Assembly: GCF_026004055.1 (NCBI RefSeq)
Contig: NZ_BPIJ01000001.1
Coordinates: 1,240,001-1,304,000, forward strand
Direction of reading: 5' to 3'
Origin: Meiothermus sp.
GTDB taxonomy: Bacteria > Deinococcota > Deinococci > Deinococcales > Thermaceae
Length of the DNA stretch: 64,000 nt
Position 1 is the stretch's first letter. The number at the start of each line of letters is the position of its first letter. Below the pieces are notes generated by a model. That model ran no database searches, was not told the DNA's origin, and saw only the letters and a program-made list of their open reading frames with translations. Shown here piece by piece: positions 37,438-46,291 of the stretch. Position numbers and translations under genes: made by a program.

Positions 37438-37911
37438 ATGGCACGCGAAGTCAAACTTACCAAGTCTGGATACGAACGCCTGGTAGCCGAGCTCGAGCAA
37501 GAGCGCGCCCGTTTGCAGGACGCCACCCGTATTTTGCAAGAACTCATGGAATCCTCTGACGACTACGACGACTCCGGTCTGGAGGACGCCAAACGCGAAA
37601 AGGCCCGCATCGAGGCCCGCATCGACGCTCTAACCGATACCCTCTCCCGTGCGCAGATCATGGAAGAGGAAGGCCACAAGGTCAGCGTGGTGACCCTGGG
37701 GGCTATTGTGAGCCTGAAGTCCAAGGAGGGCGACCACATGGAGGTGCAGGTAGTGGCCCCGGCCGAGGCCAGCGTGCTGGAGCGCCCCATGAAAATCTCC
37801 GACGAGAGCCCCCTGGGCAAGGCCCTGCTGGGCCAGAAGGTAGGGGCCAGGGTGATGCTCGAGACTCCCAAGGGCAAAAAAGAGTTTAAAATCGAGTCCA
37901 TCAAACACTGA
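37438..37911 (+). CDS. gfh1: Transcription inhibitor Gfh1 (GreA-family anti-cleavage factor)
   Basis: The 157-residue protein has a GreA-like fold: a coiled-coil hairpin (residues about 5-75) followed by a globular FKBP-like domain ([12 protein letters not shown] to IESIKH, including the [20 protein letters not shown] block). The hairpin tip reads SSDDYDDSG (D41, D42, D44, D45). GreA instead carries LSEN-type residues with a single Asp-Glu pair that promotes RNA cleavage. The four-aspartate tip is that of Gfh1, which enters the RNA polymerase secondary channel and inhibits it in Thermus. AGGAGG is 5 nt before the ATG. Confidence 0.85.
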   Translation: MAREVKLTKSGYERLVAELEQERARLQDATRILQELMESSDDYDDSGLEDAKREKARIEARIDALTDTLSRAQIMEEEGHKVSVVTLGAIVSLKSKEGDHMEVQVVAPAEASVLERPMKISDESPLGKALLGQKVGARVMLETPKGKKEFKIESIKH

Positions 37912-38066
37912 CCCAAGCACCCCACGGACGCCAAAGGCCCCGGGCCGATGGCGTTTTGTCTTGGGCAAAATCGCCCGGCGGTTTGGGTCCGTCCCCTATC
38001 CCCTACCCCACCCGCCCTCGACATTTGCAGGCCCTGGGGCCTAGACTCTATACGCTGGACGTGCCT

Positions 38067-39572
38067 ATGTCAGAACACAACGAACAAACCCGACAACGCT
38101 TGGCCAACCTCGAGGCCCTCGTGCAAGCCGGCTTCGAGCGCTTCCCCTACCGCTACCCCAAAACCCACGACGCCGCGCAAATCCTGAAGGCCCACGCCGG
38201 CGCCGGGCCCCAGGAAGAGTGGCCCGAGGAACAGGTGCGCCTAGCCGGCCGCCTGATGACCTTCCGCCACATGGGCAAGGCCAGCTTTGCCCATCTGCAA
38301 GACCAGAGCGGACGCATTCAGCTCTATCTGGCCCGCGATGTTACCGAGCATTACGACCTGATCAAAAAGCTCGATGTGGGCGATATTATCGGGGTCGAGG
38401 GCACAGTTTTTACTACCAAGACAGGCGAAATCACGGTCAAGGTTAAAAAGTTCACCCCCCTGGTCAAGTCGCTGCACCCCCTGCCCGACAAGTGGCACGG
38501 CATCCGCGATGTGGAGACCCGCTACCGCCAGCGCTACCTCGACCTAATTCAGAACCCCGAGGTGCGCGAGGTGTTTCGTATTCGCAGCCAGATGGTGCGC
38601 TATATTCGCAACTTCTTTGACGAGAGGGGCTTTTTGGAGGTGGAAGGCCCCACCCTCCAGGCCATTGCCGGGGGCACCGAGGCCAAGCCCTTCAAAACCT
38701 TCCACAACGCCCTGGGCCACGAGTTCAACCTGCGCATCGCCCTCGAGCTGCACCTCAAGCGCTTGCTGGTGGGCGGCTTCGAAAAGGTATATGAAATTGG
38801 CCGCAACTACCGCAACGAGGGCATCTCGGTCAAGCACAACCCCGAGTTCACCATGCTGGAAGCCTACTGGGCCTATGCCGACTACCACGACATGATGGCC
38901 CTGATCGAAGACCTGCTCTCGGGGCTGGTGCAGCACCTCTTTGGCACCACCCAGATACGCTACGGCGAGCACCTGATCGACTTTGCCAAGCCCTTCCGGC
39001 GCCTGGACTTTGTCACCACGCTCAAGGAAAAAGTGGGCCTAGACTTCGACCCCACCGACCTGGAGCGCCTGCGGGCCTGGGCCGACGAAAAGCACCCCGA
39101 GCTGCGCAGCGTGCCCAGCTACAAGCTGCTGGACAAGCTCTTTGGGCACTACGTGGAGCCTACCCTGATCCAGCCCACCTACGTGCTGGACGTGCCGCTG
39201 GCCATCAGTCCCCTGGTCAAGCGCCACCGCGACCCCAGCAAGCCTAACCTGACCGAACGGGCCGATTTGTTTGTGGCCGGCTTCGAGATCTCGCCCATCT
39301 ACTCCGAGCTCAACGACGCCCTCGACCAGCGCGCCCGCTTCGAGGAACAGGCCAAGCGCCGCGAAGCCGGCGACGACGAAGAACCCGAAATTGACGAAGA
39401 CTTTTTGCTGGCCCTCGAGTACGGCATGCCCCCCGCCGCCGGGATGGGCCTGGGCATAGACCGGCTGGCCATGGTGCTCACCAACCAGGAAAGCATCCGC
39501 GATGTGATTTTGTTCCCCCTGCTAAAACCCCGCAAGGGAGCAGAAACCGAAGAAAGTACAGAAGAAGATTAG
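38067..39572 (+). CDS. lysS: Lysyl-tRNA synthetase, class II
   Basis: LysS charges tRNA-Lys. An N-terminal OB-fold anticodon-binding domain ([24 protein letters not shown]) is followed by class II motif 1 ([10 protein letters not shown]), motif 2 ([24 protein letters not shown]) and motif 3 ([13 protein letters not shown]). ATG at 38067 gives 501 residues, as expected; the frame is open 37 codons further upstream without family similarity. TAGACT at 38042-38047 is 19 nt before the ATG. The CRISPR island begins about 107 bp after the stop. Confidence 0.96.
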   Translation: MSEHNEQTRQRLANLEALVQAGFERFPYRYPKTHDAAQILKAHAGAGPQEEWPEEQVRLAGRLMTFRHMGKASFAHLQDQSGRIQLYLARDVTEHYDLIKKLDVGDIIGVEGTVFTTKTGEITVKVKKFTPLVKSLHPLPDKWHGIRDVETRYRQRYLDLIQNPEVREVFRIRSQMVRYIRNFFDERGFLEVEGPTLQAIAGGTEAKPFKTFHNALGHEFNLRIALELHLKRLLVGGFEKVYEIGRNYRNEGISVKHNPEFTMLEAYWAYADYHDMMALIEDLLSGLVQHLFGTTQIRYGEHLIDFAKPFRRLDFVTTLKEKVGLDFDPTDLERLRAWADEKHPELRSVPSYKLLDKLFGHYVEPTLIQPTYVLDVPLAISPLVKRHRDPSKPNLTERADLFVAGFEISPIYSELNDALDQRARFEEQAKRREAGDDEEPEIDEDFLLALEYGMPPAAGMGLGIDRLAMVLTNQESIRDVILFPLLKPRKGAETEESTEED

Positions 39573-39679
39573 ATTTGTAGGGCCTGTGCCCTAAAAAAGG
39601 CGTCCCACTGCGCTCGGTCGCAAGGGAGTCGCGTGCGGTATGGGGAGACCGAGCCCACCGCAGTTGTCTTGCTCATTGT

Positions 39680-40501
39680 ACCAGAATCCGTGCTCGAGCT
39701 TTCGCCCGAGTGCAACAGTAGATATTGCATCGGAGCCGGTGCGTGTGGATGTTTCAATCCTCACTCGAGCTTTCGCCCGAGTGCAACAGGCCCCGGGGAC
39801 ATGCTCATCGGCCAGGATGAGGTTTCAATCCTCACTCGAGCTTTCGCCCGAGTGCAACGCCACCGCGAGGGGCGCTACGCTCGAGCGCCTCTGTTTCAAT
39901 CCTCACTCGAGCTTTCGCCCGAGTGCAACGCGGCAGCGCGCCAAATTGCTGGCATCTATCGGCGTTTCAATCCTCACTCGAGCTTTCGCCCGAGTGCAAC
40001 AACTTGTCTATTGCTCCCACTATTGCGTTCATATCGTTTCAATCCTCACTCGAGCTTTCGCCCGAGTGCAACCCCCCATCATCTTGGTCGGTATCGCTTA
40101 ATGCGTTTCAATCCTCACTCGAGCTTTCGCCCGAGTGCAACATTGTGGGCCGATATAATCATGCCGATCGATTCGGTTTCAATCCTCACTCGAGCTTTCG
40201 CCCGAGTGCAACATTGTGGGCCGATATAATCATGCCGATCGATTCGGTTTCAATCCTCACTCGAGCTTTCGCCCGAGTGCAACTCGCCTACGGCGACACG
40301 CAATGCAGAGCTGCTGTCGTAGTTTCAATCCTCACTCGAGCTTTCGCCCGAGTGCAACCTGGCTTTGCAGGATGATAGGCTCAGCGTTCATGGCTGTTTC
40401 AATCCTCACTCGAGCTTTCGCCCGAGTGCAACCCAGCGGCAGCTGCGGATATTTTTGGCTCAAAGTTTCAATCCTCACTCGAGCTTTCGCCCGAGTGCAA
40501 C
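39680..40501 (-). CRISPR. CRISPR array 1, 12 repeats / 11 spacers
   Basis: The 37-bp repeat in transcript orientation begins GTTGCACTCGGGCGAAAGC and ends GAGGATTGAAAC. The ATTGAAAC end and the leader at 40502-40684 show that it is transcribed leftward. Repeats start on the + strand at 39751, 39822, 39893, 39964, 40036, 40105, 40176, 40247, 40322, 40396 and 40465, and a degenerate terminal repeat lies at 39680-39716 (its 3' end has decayed). Spacers are 32-38 bp. Spacers 40142-40175 and 40213-40246 are identical, so one repeat-spacer unit was duplicated. The array lies downstream of cas2. Confidence 0.99.
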
Positions 40502-40684
40502 TGCCCCATTTTAGCGCGCGTGCTGGACGGGGTTCAAGGGGTCGTTTGCGCGAACCCCCCCAAAAAGGCTTCCGACGCAGGGTGGGGGAAGGTAAGGGGA
40601 AAACGAGTTTTCAATGTCCCCTAGCCGATTTCTCGGCTTGCGCGAACCCCCCTGGGTTTTGGCACTTGCTTGGGGTTCGCGCAG
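40502..40684 (-). promoter_or_regulatory. Leader of CRISPR array 1
   Basis: This 183-bp segment is the reverse complement of 59560-59742, with about two differences near the array. It contains inverted GCGCGAACCCC / GGGGTTCGCGC arms that may bind proteins guiding spacer integration. Functionally it should mark the site where Cas1-Cas2 adds new spacers. Confidence 0.85.
40508..40537 (-). promoter_or_regulatory. Pre-crRNA promoter of array 1
   Basis: TTGAAC (40537-40532) and TAAAAT (40513-40508) are separated by 18 bp. The -10 box ends 6 nt before the first repeat, so the transcript should begin at about the first base of the repeat. Confidence 0.7.
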
Positions 40685-40746
40685 CTAAGCAAGCGCCAGC
40701 AGGTTACCGGCATCGCCGGTATGGCCTACGGCCACCCCCTCGTGGC

Positions 40747-41037
40747 CTAGACCACCAAGGGGTCGTCGAAGTCGGTGTACTTGTCCTGGCCGTGGACGCG
40801 CAGGCACTTTTCGCGGCCACCCACAAGGGTGTAGATGCGCAGGCTGTCTTTGTCGGGTTCCATAATTTTGAGCAACTTGGCCTCCATTTCCTCGAGCTGG
40901 GCCCGCGTAACCCGGCACTCAAACACCGACATCTGCACTCGCTGGCCGTAGTTTTTGCAAACCTTGGCTACCCGGGCCAGCCGGGCCTGGCCGTCTTCGG
41001 AGGTGACGTTTACGTCGTAGGTGACTAGAATATCCAT
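40747..41037 (-). CDS. cas2: CRISPR-associated endonuclease Cas2
   Basis: Cas2 forms the integrase complex with Cas1 and holds the prespacer. The 96-residue protein has the beta-strand start MDILVTYDVNV with the conserved Asp, then QRVQMSVFECRVTRAQLEE and the C-terminal strands (DSLRIYTLVGG). ATG at 41037 is the family start; the frame opens three codons earlier. It is the last gene of the cas operon and lies 11 bp after cas1. The leader of array 1 begins 62 bp downstream without an obvious terminator. Confidence 0.95.
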   Translation of the reverse strand: MDILVTYDVNVTSEDGQARLARVAKVCKNYGQRVQMSVFECRVTRAQLEEMEAKLLKIMEPDKDSLRIYTLVGGREKCLRVHGQDKYTDFDDPLVV

Positions 41038-41048
41038 CCGCTCCATGT

Positions 41049-42068
41049 CTACCTCCCCACAAAGGGCGGGTACTCGGGTAGGTCGCCCCGCAGATACCGC
41101 GCCAGAAGCCGGGCCTGGATGTGGGGCAGAAGCCCAATCGGTACAGGCTCTTTGAACAAGGGGTGCTGTACGGTCTCCTGGCGGCGGCCCTGGAAGGCCG
41201 TAATCACCACCTTGCGGCCCTCCTCGTTCAGCAGCACCGCGCCGCCGGGGCGCTCTTCAAAGTGCTTGGGGGAGAGCTGCTTGCGGTTCAGTAGCGAAAG
41301 CGCCAGGCGGTCGGCCCACCAGGCCCGGAACTCTTCGATTAAATCTAGCGCCAGGGCGCCCCGCCCAGGCCGCAGCGCGTGCAGAAAGCCCGCCTGGGGG
41401 TCGAGGCCCACCCCTTCCAAAGCAGCAGTGCACTGGGTAGTGAGCAGTGCATATATGAAACCCAGCAACGCATTTACCGGGTCGCGCGGGGGGCGCTTGT
41501 TACGCCCGTCAAAGCGGAACTCACCCGAGAGCAAGAGGTCGCCAAAGGCAGCGAAGTAGGCGCTGGCGGCCTGGCCCTCCAGGCCCCGCACCTCGTCTAC
41601 CGTGCGGGCCTGGGGCAGCATTCGCAAAGCGGCCTCGTGCTCGGCCAGGGCGGCGCTCAAGGCCTCGGTTTCGCCCCGTTCGCGCACCGCCCGCTGGAGC
41701 ACCAGGCGGCTGTTTTTGAGCTTGCCCTCTACAAAGCGCATGGCCAGGTACAGAGCACTCGAGGGGTGGTCAAGTGCCCGGTACTGCGCCCGCCGCAGCA
41801 GAACGTTGCCCGAAACCGGCCCCGAAAGCCGCCCCTGAAAGCGGCCCGACTCGGTAAACCAGGCAACCTCGAGGCCCTCCTCGGCGCAACGGTGGAGCAA
41901 AAAGGGCGAGAAAAGCACGTTGCCAAAGGCCGCAACCCCGCCCAGGTGGTGCAGGGGCACGTTCCTGAGCGTTACTTCCTCGTGCTGGATGCGCAAAGTG
42001 TCGCCCTCGAGGCGCAGGTACACCCCTTGGGTCTGCACGTAGAGGGTGTTCAGAAGCTCGGTGGTCAT
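41049..42068 (-). CDS. cas1: CRISPR-associated endonuclease Cas1
   Basis: Cas1 is the integrase that inserts spacers. The 339-residue protein starts MTTELLNTLYVQTQGVYLRLEGD and has the catalytic layout in ALLGFIYALLTTQCTAALEGVGLDPQAGFLHALRPGRGALALDLIEEF, with the metal-binding Glu, His and Asp. The length and sequence type match Cas1 of subtype I-C. The ATG at 42068 overlaps the stop of cas4 by 4 nt. The frame remains open to 42476, but that part is the alternative frame of cas4. Confidence 0.96.
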   Translation of the reverse strand: MTTELLNTLYVQTQGVYLRLEGDTLRIQHEEVTLRNVPLHHLGGVAAFGNVLFSPFLLHRCAEEGLEVAWFTESGRFQGRLSGPVSGNVLLRRAQYRALDHPSSALYLAMRFVEGKLKNSRLVLQRAVRERGETEALSAALAEHEAALRMLPQARTVDEVRGLEGQAASAYFAAFGDLLLSGEFRFDGRNKRPPRDPVNALLGFIYALLTTQCTAALEGVGLDPQAGFLHALRPGRGALALDLIEEFRAWWADRLALSLLNRKQLSPKHFEERPGGAVLLNEEGRKVVITAFQGRRQETVQHPLFKEPVPIGLLPHIQARLLARYLRGDLPEYPPFVGR

Positions 42069-42715
42069 GGTTGCTGGGCCTGCCACTCTAGCAGCGCTTG
42101 GGGCACGTGGGGCATGCAGATAGATATAAGAGAGCAGTGCTTGCAGCGCTCGTCGGCGGCAGGTGGGGGTAAACGCTCTGTTTGCAAGAGCTTGCGCAGC
42201 GCGCTGATGGTGGCCAGTGTGGCCGCTCGGAGCCCGGGGGTAAAGGGCACCACCCGGCGGCGCTGGCTGGCTTTGCTGAAGAGGGCTCCTTCGGGCACGC
42301 TCACCCCAAACATCTCCTCCAGGCACAAAGCCTGGGCACAAAGCTGTACCTCGGCAGCGCGGCGGGCCAGCTCCTTGGGCCAGCGCTTGCCCACCTTGTA
42401 CTCCACCGGATAGGGCGCCCCCTCCACAAACTCCACCACATCGGCCCGGCCTACCAGCCCCAGCCGCTCCGACCACAGGGGCAAGGCCCGCTCCACCCAG
42501 ACCCCCTCGCGCAACAACCCCTCCGGGATGTCAGCTTGCTCGTGAGCCCGCGCACCGCGCAGGGTGTACTCGTTGTCTTCCCACTCACCCTCGAGCAGAA
42601 TCAGCGCGGCCCGGCGGGGGCAGTAGGTGTACTGGGCCAGGGCGCCGATGGGAATGGGTTCAGGCAGAAGATCGTAGTTTGGGGTAAAAGCGAGAAAATC
42701 GCTTAGTTCATCCAT
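42065..42715 (-). CDS. cas4: CRISPR-associated exonuclease Cas4
   Basis: Cas4 trims prespacers and helps select PAM-bearing ones, together with Cas1-Cas2. The RecB-type nuclease core is visible as LVGRADVVEF, YPVEYKVGK and EVQLCAQALCLEEMFG. Four cysteines that would hold an iron-sulfur cluster are present: C32 in TYCPRR, and C191, C194 and C200 in CKHCSLISIC. The 216-residue size is normal for I-C. Its start overlaps the csx gene by 8 nt. Confidence 0.95.
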   Translation of the reverse strand: MDELSDFLAFTPNYDLLPEPIPIGALAQYTYCPRRAALILLEGEWEDNEYTLRGARAHEQADIPEGLLREGVWVERALPLWSERLGLVGRADVVEFVEGAPYPVEYKVGKRWPKELARRAAEVQLCAQALCLEEMFGVSVPEGALFSKASQRRRVVPFTPGLRAATLATISALRKLLQTERLPPPAADERCKHCSLISICMPHVPQALLEWQAQQP

Positions 42716-43997
42716 CGCTGTCCTCGAGGAAGCTGTCTAAATTTGGTAGTTCCAGACCCATTTCGTTGACAGCGTTAATAAGTTCGCTTAGACAGTTCCG
42801 TACTTCTTTCCCCACCCCGTCTGGCTCGGTGGGACTAGAGCGAAAACCGAAATGCAAAAGGTCGTTTCTTACGTCCTTGAGAATCTGCCAAACCTCGAAG
42901 AGCTTCTTCCACTCATTCGACAACTCAAAGCCCTTTCCGAAGACAGGCCGCACCTGTTGTTCGAGCATATTCTTGTTTTGAAGAAGATTTTTGCCAATAC
43001 GGCCGATTGCTTTATCCCACCTGTTTCTTATAGCGTCGTTAATTGGCCAAATTTGATCCTCCCTGATTTCACCGTACTCCAAGCACTTGTATTGCACGAA
43101 GGTAATGAACCATTCCCTTGCCAGGCCAAGGGCCTTTTCGTAGTAACCATGGTGGTAGTACCACAAGATTTGTCTGAACAAGTCCACTAAGAAGTCCTTG
43201 ATTGGGGTGGGGCGCAACTGCAAGAAATACAGGCCTCTCTTGATCTTCGGAACCAGTAACTTTAGCGGCTCATTCTCAACACCCCAGTTCTCCAAACCCT
43301 GGTCAATACGAGACGCTTTGCAAGCAAGATCTCCAGAGAGGAATGCTCTATTGGCAGATACAGCTAGGGCTAACTCCTCTAAATACTCAAGCCCTTCACG
43401 CAGTTCACTTGGCGTTTTTTCCCCGCCAACCAAACGCCGGAACTTGCTGGCGTCTCCCGTCTCCAAAAACCGGTTGGTGGCACTGGCCCAGTCCAGCATG
43501 GTTACAAATGGAGTCAGGTCAAATATGGGTGTAATACCGTCTGCACTCTTTGCTTCTTGAGCGCCGTACACCACATGCAACAGCTTCACCCGATTCGAAG
43601 CCTGCAAAAAAACTATCGCTAGAAAAGCCAACAAGCCCAACGAACGGAAACCGTGTGTTATGTCCAAAATCACTTCCGAGCCAGCTTCCAGCTTATTGGT
43701 AAGAGCGTTGTAAATCTCCCAAAACTCATCGGCGCTCTTTCCATCCGGTATGGAAACCAACTGATGGTCTCTTCCGCTTAGTACATTTCTAATTCCATCA
43801 CTGCGTTCTTGTTGGGCTTTTTCTGTAGCAAGAAGCAAAAACTTTGCATCGGGAAACCATTTTGCAAACGCTTCTTGTATCAGGGTGGTTTTTACCTGAT
43901 TCTTATCGCCCCAGCCATACTGGGTCTCTTCGTAGATGTATTTTCTCTCGTCCTTGTCCCACCGGCCTAATCCAAGGATAGACACAACTACCTTCAT
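42708..43997 (-). CDS. CARF-HEPN effector of the Csx1/Csx2 (TIGR02221) type
   Basis: The 429-residue protein starts with a Rossmann-like CARF domain (MKVVVSILGLGRWD) that contains the DITHGFRSLG signature (residues 112-121, DxTHGFR). A linker follows and then a C-terminal HEPN domain with R377-N-D-L-L-H382, the Rx4H active-site pattern of HEPN ribonucleases. Such proteins bind cyclic oligoadenylates made by Cas10 and then cut RNA nonspecifically. The gene sits between cmr6 and cas4 with overlaps at both ends. Base composition is lower in GC than its neighbours, which hints at separate origin. No ring nuclease was recognised nearby. Confidence 0.88.
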   Translation of the reverse strand: MKVVVSILGLGRWDKDERKYIYEETQYGWGDKNQVKTTLIQEAFAKWFPDAKFLLLATEKAQQERSDGIRNVLSGRDHQLVSIPDGKSADEFWEIYNALTNKLEAGSEVILDITHGFRSLGLLAFLAIVFLQASNRVKLLHVVYGAQEAKSADGITPIFDLTPFVTMLDWASATNRFLETGDASKFRRLVGGEKTPSELREGLEYLEELALAVSANRAFLSGDLACKASRIDQGLENWGVENEPLKLLVPKIKRGLYFLQLRPTPIKDFLVDLFRQILWYYHHGYYEKALGLAREWFITFVQYKCLEYGEIREDQIWPINDAIRNRWDKAIGRIGKNLLQNKNMLEQQVRPVFGKGFELSNEWKKLFEVWQILKDVRNDLLHFGFRSSPTEPDGVGKEVRNCLSELINAVNEMGLELPNLDSFLEDSDG

Positions 43998-45031
43998 TTG
44001 CACCCACCTTTTATATCTTTCAGCAGCTTATCGATTAGTTTTGTGTACTCCTTGTCCTCTTTCCACAAATTTTTTGACACGAGTTGTTGCTTTAGACGCT
44101 CGAGAATAGGTTTTCGCACGCCAGCAGGCTTTTCCCTAAGCTGCCTGGCAATCTGCAATGCTTTATTTGCCGAGCCTGAATTTTGAATTTTTTCAATCTC
44201 TGGTGTGAGACTTTCTAGTAATTTTGCCGACTCTTCCCTTTCTCGAGCCTCCTCCTCTGCCGACTTCCCAAAATCGCATGTAAAATACCCATACCCCGCA
44301 TTGGTCTTACCTCCCAAGCCCAGGTTTTCCAAACCCCAGGCCAGCATCTCGGCGGCCTTATAGGGCCAGTCCTGGGCGTCTTGGGCGGGGCAGGTGATGG
44401 GAATCCAGAACTTCACCCCTGGCCGCACCGAGAGGAAGGCTACTGGGTTGGGGTCGTCGAAGTCGGTGGGCCAGACCGCACCCTTTTTCCCGTAGTACTC
44501 GCGGTGGTGCACGGTAATCACATCGAACTGGAAGGGCTGGGTGCAGGCTAGCTCAAGCCAGCCGTCCCAGTAGACCAGGTAAGCAGCGTTTCCCTGTTTC
44601 TTTTGCTTGGGGTCGGGGCCCTCGCCCAGCAACACGGCTTTTTCCTGTTCGCTAAGCCCAAAGCGTTCGGCCACCCGCCGCAACAGCCCTTTGAGGGCGC
44701 TGCCCGGCAAGTAGGGCACCCCGTAGGTGTGGTGGATGGCCAGGCCGTTTTCTATGGGACTGGCGTTCCCTAGGCCAATGGCTAGGGGGGTCTTGGTGGT
44801 GGCCTCGAGCCAGACCGCATCTTTCAGGCTCTCCCGCCAGCGTCCAAAGGCTAATTTGTACACCTCAGGCACATCGAAATCGGCGATGGACTTTACCAGC
44901 GCAGCGTAAGGATGCTTTTGCTCGCTGGATTCAGGTTTTTCGTGAGTAGGTAGCAGAGTGCTTAAAGCTAATCCAGCGTGACTTCCGGGTGACGCAAGAG
45001 TTTGAAGTTGTTCCCTTCGAATATCATTCAT
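43994..45031 (-). CDS. cmr6: CRISPR type III-B RAMP protein Cmr6
   Basis: Cmr6 caps one end of the Cmr effector backbone. The 345-residue protein has GNASPIENGLAIHHTYGVPYLPGSALKGLLRR, the RAMP substrate-like loop, then VAFLSVRPGVKFWIPI, and the glycine-rich GLGGKTNAGYGYF near residue 240. A Lys/Glu-rich C-terminal extension of about 80 residues (ending LLKDIKGGCK) goes beyond the common core. Overlaps of 4 nt link it to cmr5 and to csx. Confidence 0.93.
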   Translation of the reverse strand: MNDIRREQLQTLASPGSHAGLALSTLLPTHEKPESSEQKHPYAALVKSIADFDVPEVYKLAFGRWRESLKDAVWLEATTKTPLAIGLGNASPIENGLAIHHTYGVPYLPGSALKGLLRRVAERFGLSEQEKAVLLGEGPDPKQKKQGNAAYLVYWDGWLELACTQPFQFDVITVHHREYYGKKGAVWPTDFDDPNPVAFLSVRPGVKFWIPITCPAQDAQDWPYKAAEMLAWGLENLGLGGKTNAGYGYFTCDFGKSAEEEAREREESAKLLESLTPEIEKIQNSGSANKALQIARQLREKPAGVRKPILERLKQQLVSKNLWKEDKEYTKLIDKLLKDIKGGCK

Positions 45032-45432
45032 GTCTGAGCCTCCACGCTGAGCACGCTCTTGGAGAACCGTTTGAAGTAGACCCAGGCATCCAGCACGCGG
45101 CGGGACATGTGCATGTATTCGGCAGCTGGGGCTTTTTGTATTTTATTCATCAGCGCGCCAACGTCGGGTTGAGACTGGAGTATGGCTGCGACATGCTGTA
45201 GCAAAAGATCGTGTGCTCTAGGTAAACCTTTCTCGTCGCCTTTCTTTGCGTAGCTGAATGCTAGAGCTTGACAAAGCCCAGCCGTGCGTACCATTACAGG
45301 AAATTCCTGGCACAAAGACTGATAACGGCCTTTGGTTCCGGCTCTGCTGTTGTCCTCAATTGTTTGCTCAATCTCGCTCACCAGTCTGAGAGCGAGTGCC
45401 ATATCTTCCTGCGCTCGAGTACGCACCCTCAT
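45028..45432 (-). CDS. cmr5: CRISPR type III-B small subunit Cmr5
   Basis: The 134-residue all-helical protein fits Cmr5, which lines the inner filament of the Cmr complex and contacts target RNA. Matching elements are RTRAQEDMALALRLVSEIE at the N-terminus, SLCQEFPVMVRTAGLCQALAFSYAK, and MHMSRRVLDAWVYFKRFSKSV at the end. It is coupled by 4-nt overlaps to cmr4 and cmr6. Confidence 0.92.
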   Translation of the reverse strand: MRVRTRAQEDMALALRLVSEIEQTIEDNSRAGTKGRYQSLCQEFPVMVRTAGLCQALAFSYAKKGDEKGLPRAHDLLLQHVAAILQSQPDVGALMNKIQKAPAAEYMHMSRRVLDAWVYFKRFSKSVLSVEAQT

Positions 45433-46289
45433 TGTGACCCTCCCAGCCTACGCAAAAGCCCCCGCCCCACACTGGCCTGGCCGCCAAGCTGGAGGTAGGG
45501 CCGGTTAAGCTCCTCGAAGCCGCTTTTGCCGATGGCGAAACATGAAAAGACTGTTTCGGCAGGGATAGCCTCCTCGTACCAAGGGCCTTCTTCCACCGTT
45601 TTTTGCGCGGGGTTGAGCTGTACGCGAGCAATGATCTCGAGGCCCATCTCGCAGAAATAGCTGAACACGTCGTTGGAAACCAGGGCGAAGCGCCTTTGGA
45701 AATAGGCCGCCTCAGGGTCAAAGACCATCTGGCCGAGCTCCTGGATCAGCGCCTCGGCCCCCTCTCGCTGCGCGGTGAGGTCGATGTCCTCGAGGATCAC
45801 CTGACCGTTATGCACAATCTCAGTCTCTTGCGCCAGCAGGGCCTCGGTTTGCTGGGGGGTGGGGATGGGCGATTGCAGGCCGGGAAGCCCCAGGGCCTTT
45901 AGGTCGCGATTAAGGCGTTCAAGCACCAGCGGACAGGTGATGAAGGCGAAAGTGCCCGCATACGAACGCACCGGCAAAAAGAGCACCCTTGCGTCGGTAA
46001 GTGTGAGTTCGGCGGCCTGGCTGATGTCTTCCTCCTCCCCAGAATCCTTTTTCTTCTTCCTCCCGGCAAATCCAAAAACCTTTCTTGCAGCCAAGGCAGC
46101 CTCACTTTCGTCCTCCGCATCCATACCACGCCCGTCGCGCAGCACCCCCTTGAGGCTACTGGCCGGTATCACCGGGAAGCCCGTAGCCGCCTCGCGGGCC
46201 ACCGGAAGGTCAATCACGCTGCTAGAGTCCTGCCCCGTGCCCGGGTGCACGGGCGTAAGGGCCTGCCAGAAAATCAGTTTTGCTTGCAT
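45429..46289 (-). CDS. cmr4: CRISPR type III-B backbone RAMP nuclease Cmr4
   Basis: Cmr4 forms the backbone and cuts target RNA every six nucleotides. The protein (286 residues from the ATG at 46289) has LTPVHPGTGQDSSSVIDLPVAREAATGFPVIPASSLKG, where D27 is at the place of the catalytic Asp, and the glycine-rich LGGQASVGRGLLRRL near the end. A Lys-rich low-complexity insert (GRKKKKDSGEEED) occurs near residue 76. It starts 2 bp after cmr3. Confidence 0.94.
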   Translation of the reverse strand: MQAKLIFWQALTPVHPGTGQDSSSVIDLPVAREAATGFPVIPASSLKGVLRDGRGMDAEDESEAALAARKVFGFAGRKKKKDSGEEEDISQAAELTLTDARVLFLPVRSYAGTFAFITCPLVLERLNRDLKALGLPGLQSPIPTPQQTEALLAQETEIVHNGQVILEDIDLTAQREGAEALIQELGQMVFDPEAAYFQRRFALVSNDVFSYFCEMGLEIIARVQLNPAQKTVEEGPWYEEAIPAETVFSCFAIGKSGFEELNRPYLQLGGQASVGRGLLRRLGGSQ

Positions 46290-46291
46290 TA

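Noticed and set aside
37438-37911. Ordinary GreA cleavage factor
   Set aside because: The coiled-coil tip is DDYDD, the Gfh1 signature, not the GreA tip.
39583-39594. 12-bp CCTGTGCCCTAA present next to array 1 and also at 59544-59555 near array 2
   Set aside because: Considered as attachment or boundary repeat of the CRISPR island, but it is too short and is not placed symmetrically to be convincing.
39579-39600. Possible terminator after lysS (AGGGC-CTGT-GCCCT followed by A residues)
   Set aside because: The run after the hairpin is A on the coding strand, and on the other strand the T-run comes before the hairpin, so it has the wrong polarity for an intrinsic terminator in either direction.
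39633-41028. Long open frames across CRISPR array 1 with repeated peptides
   Set aside because: They are translations of the repeat in all frames (recurring PHSSFRPSAT, LTRAFARVQ and SSLELSPEC units). The DNA is a CRISPR array with leader.
41049-42476. 475-residue version of Cas1 starting at 42476
   Set aside because: The additional N-terminus lies in another frame of cas4 and has no Cas1 similarity; ATG at 42068 overlaps the cas4 stop in the usual way.
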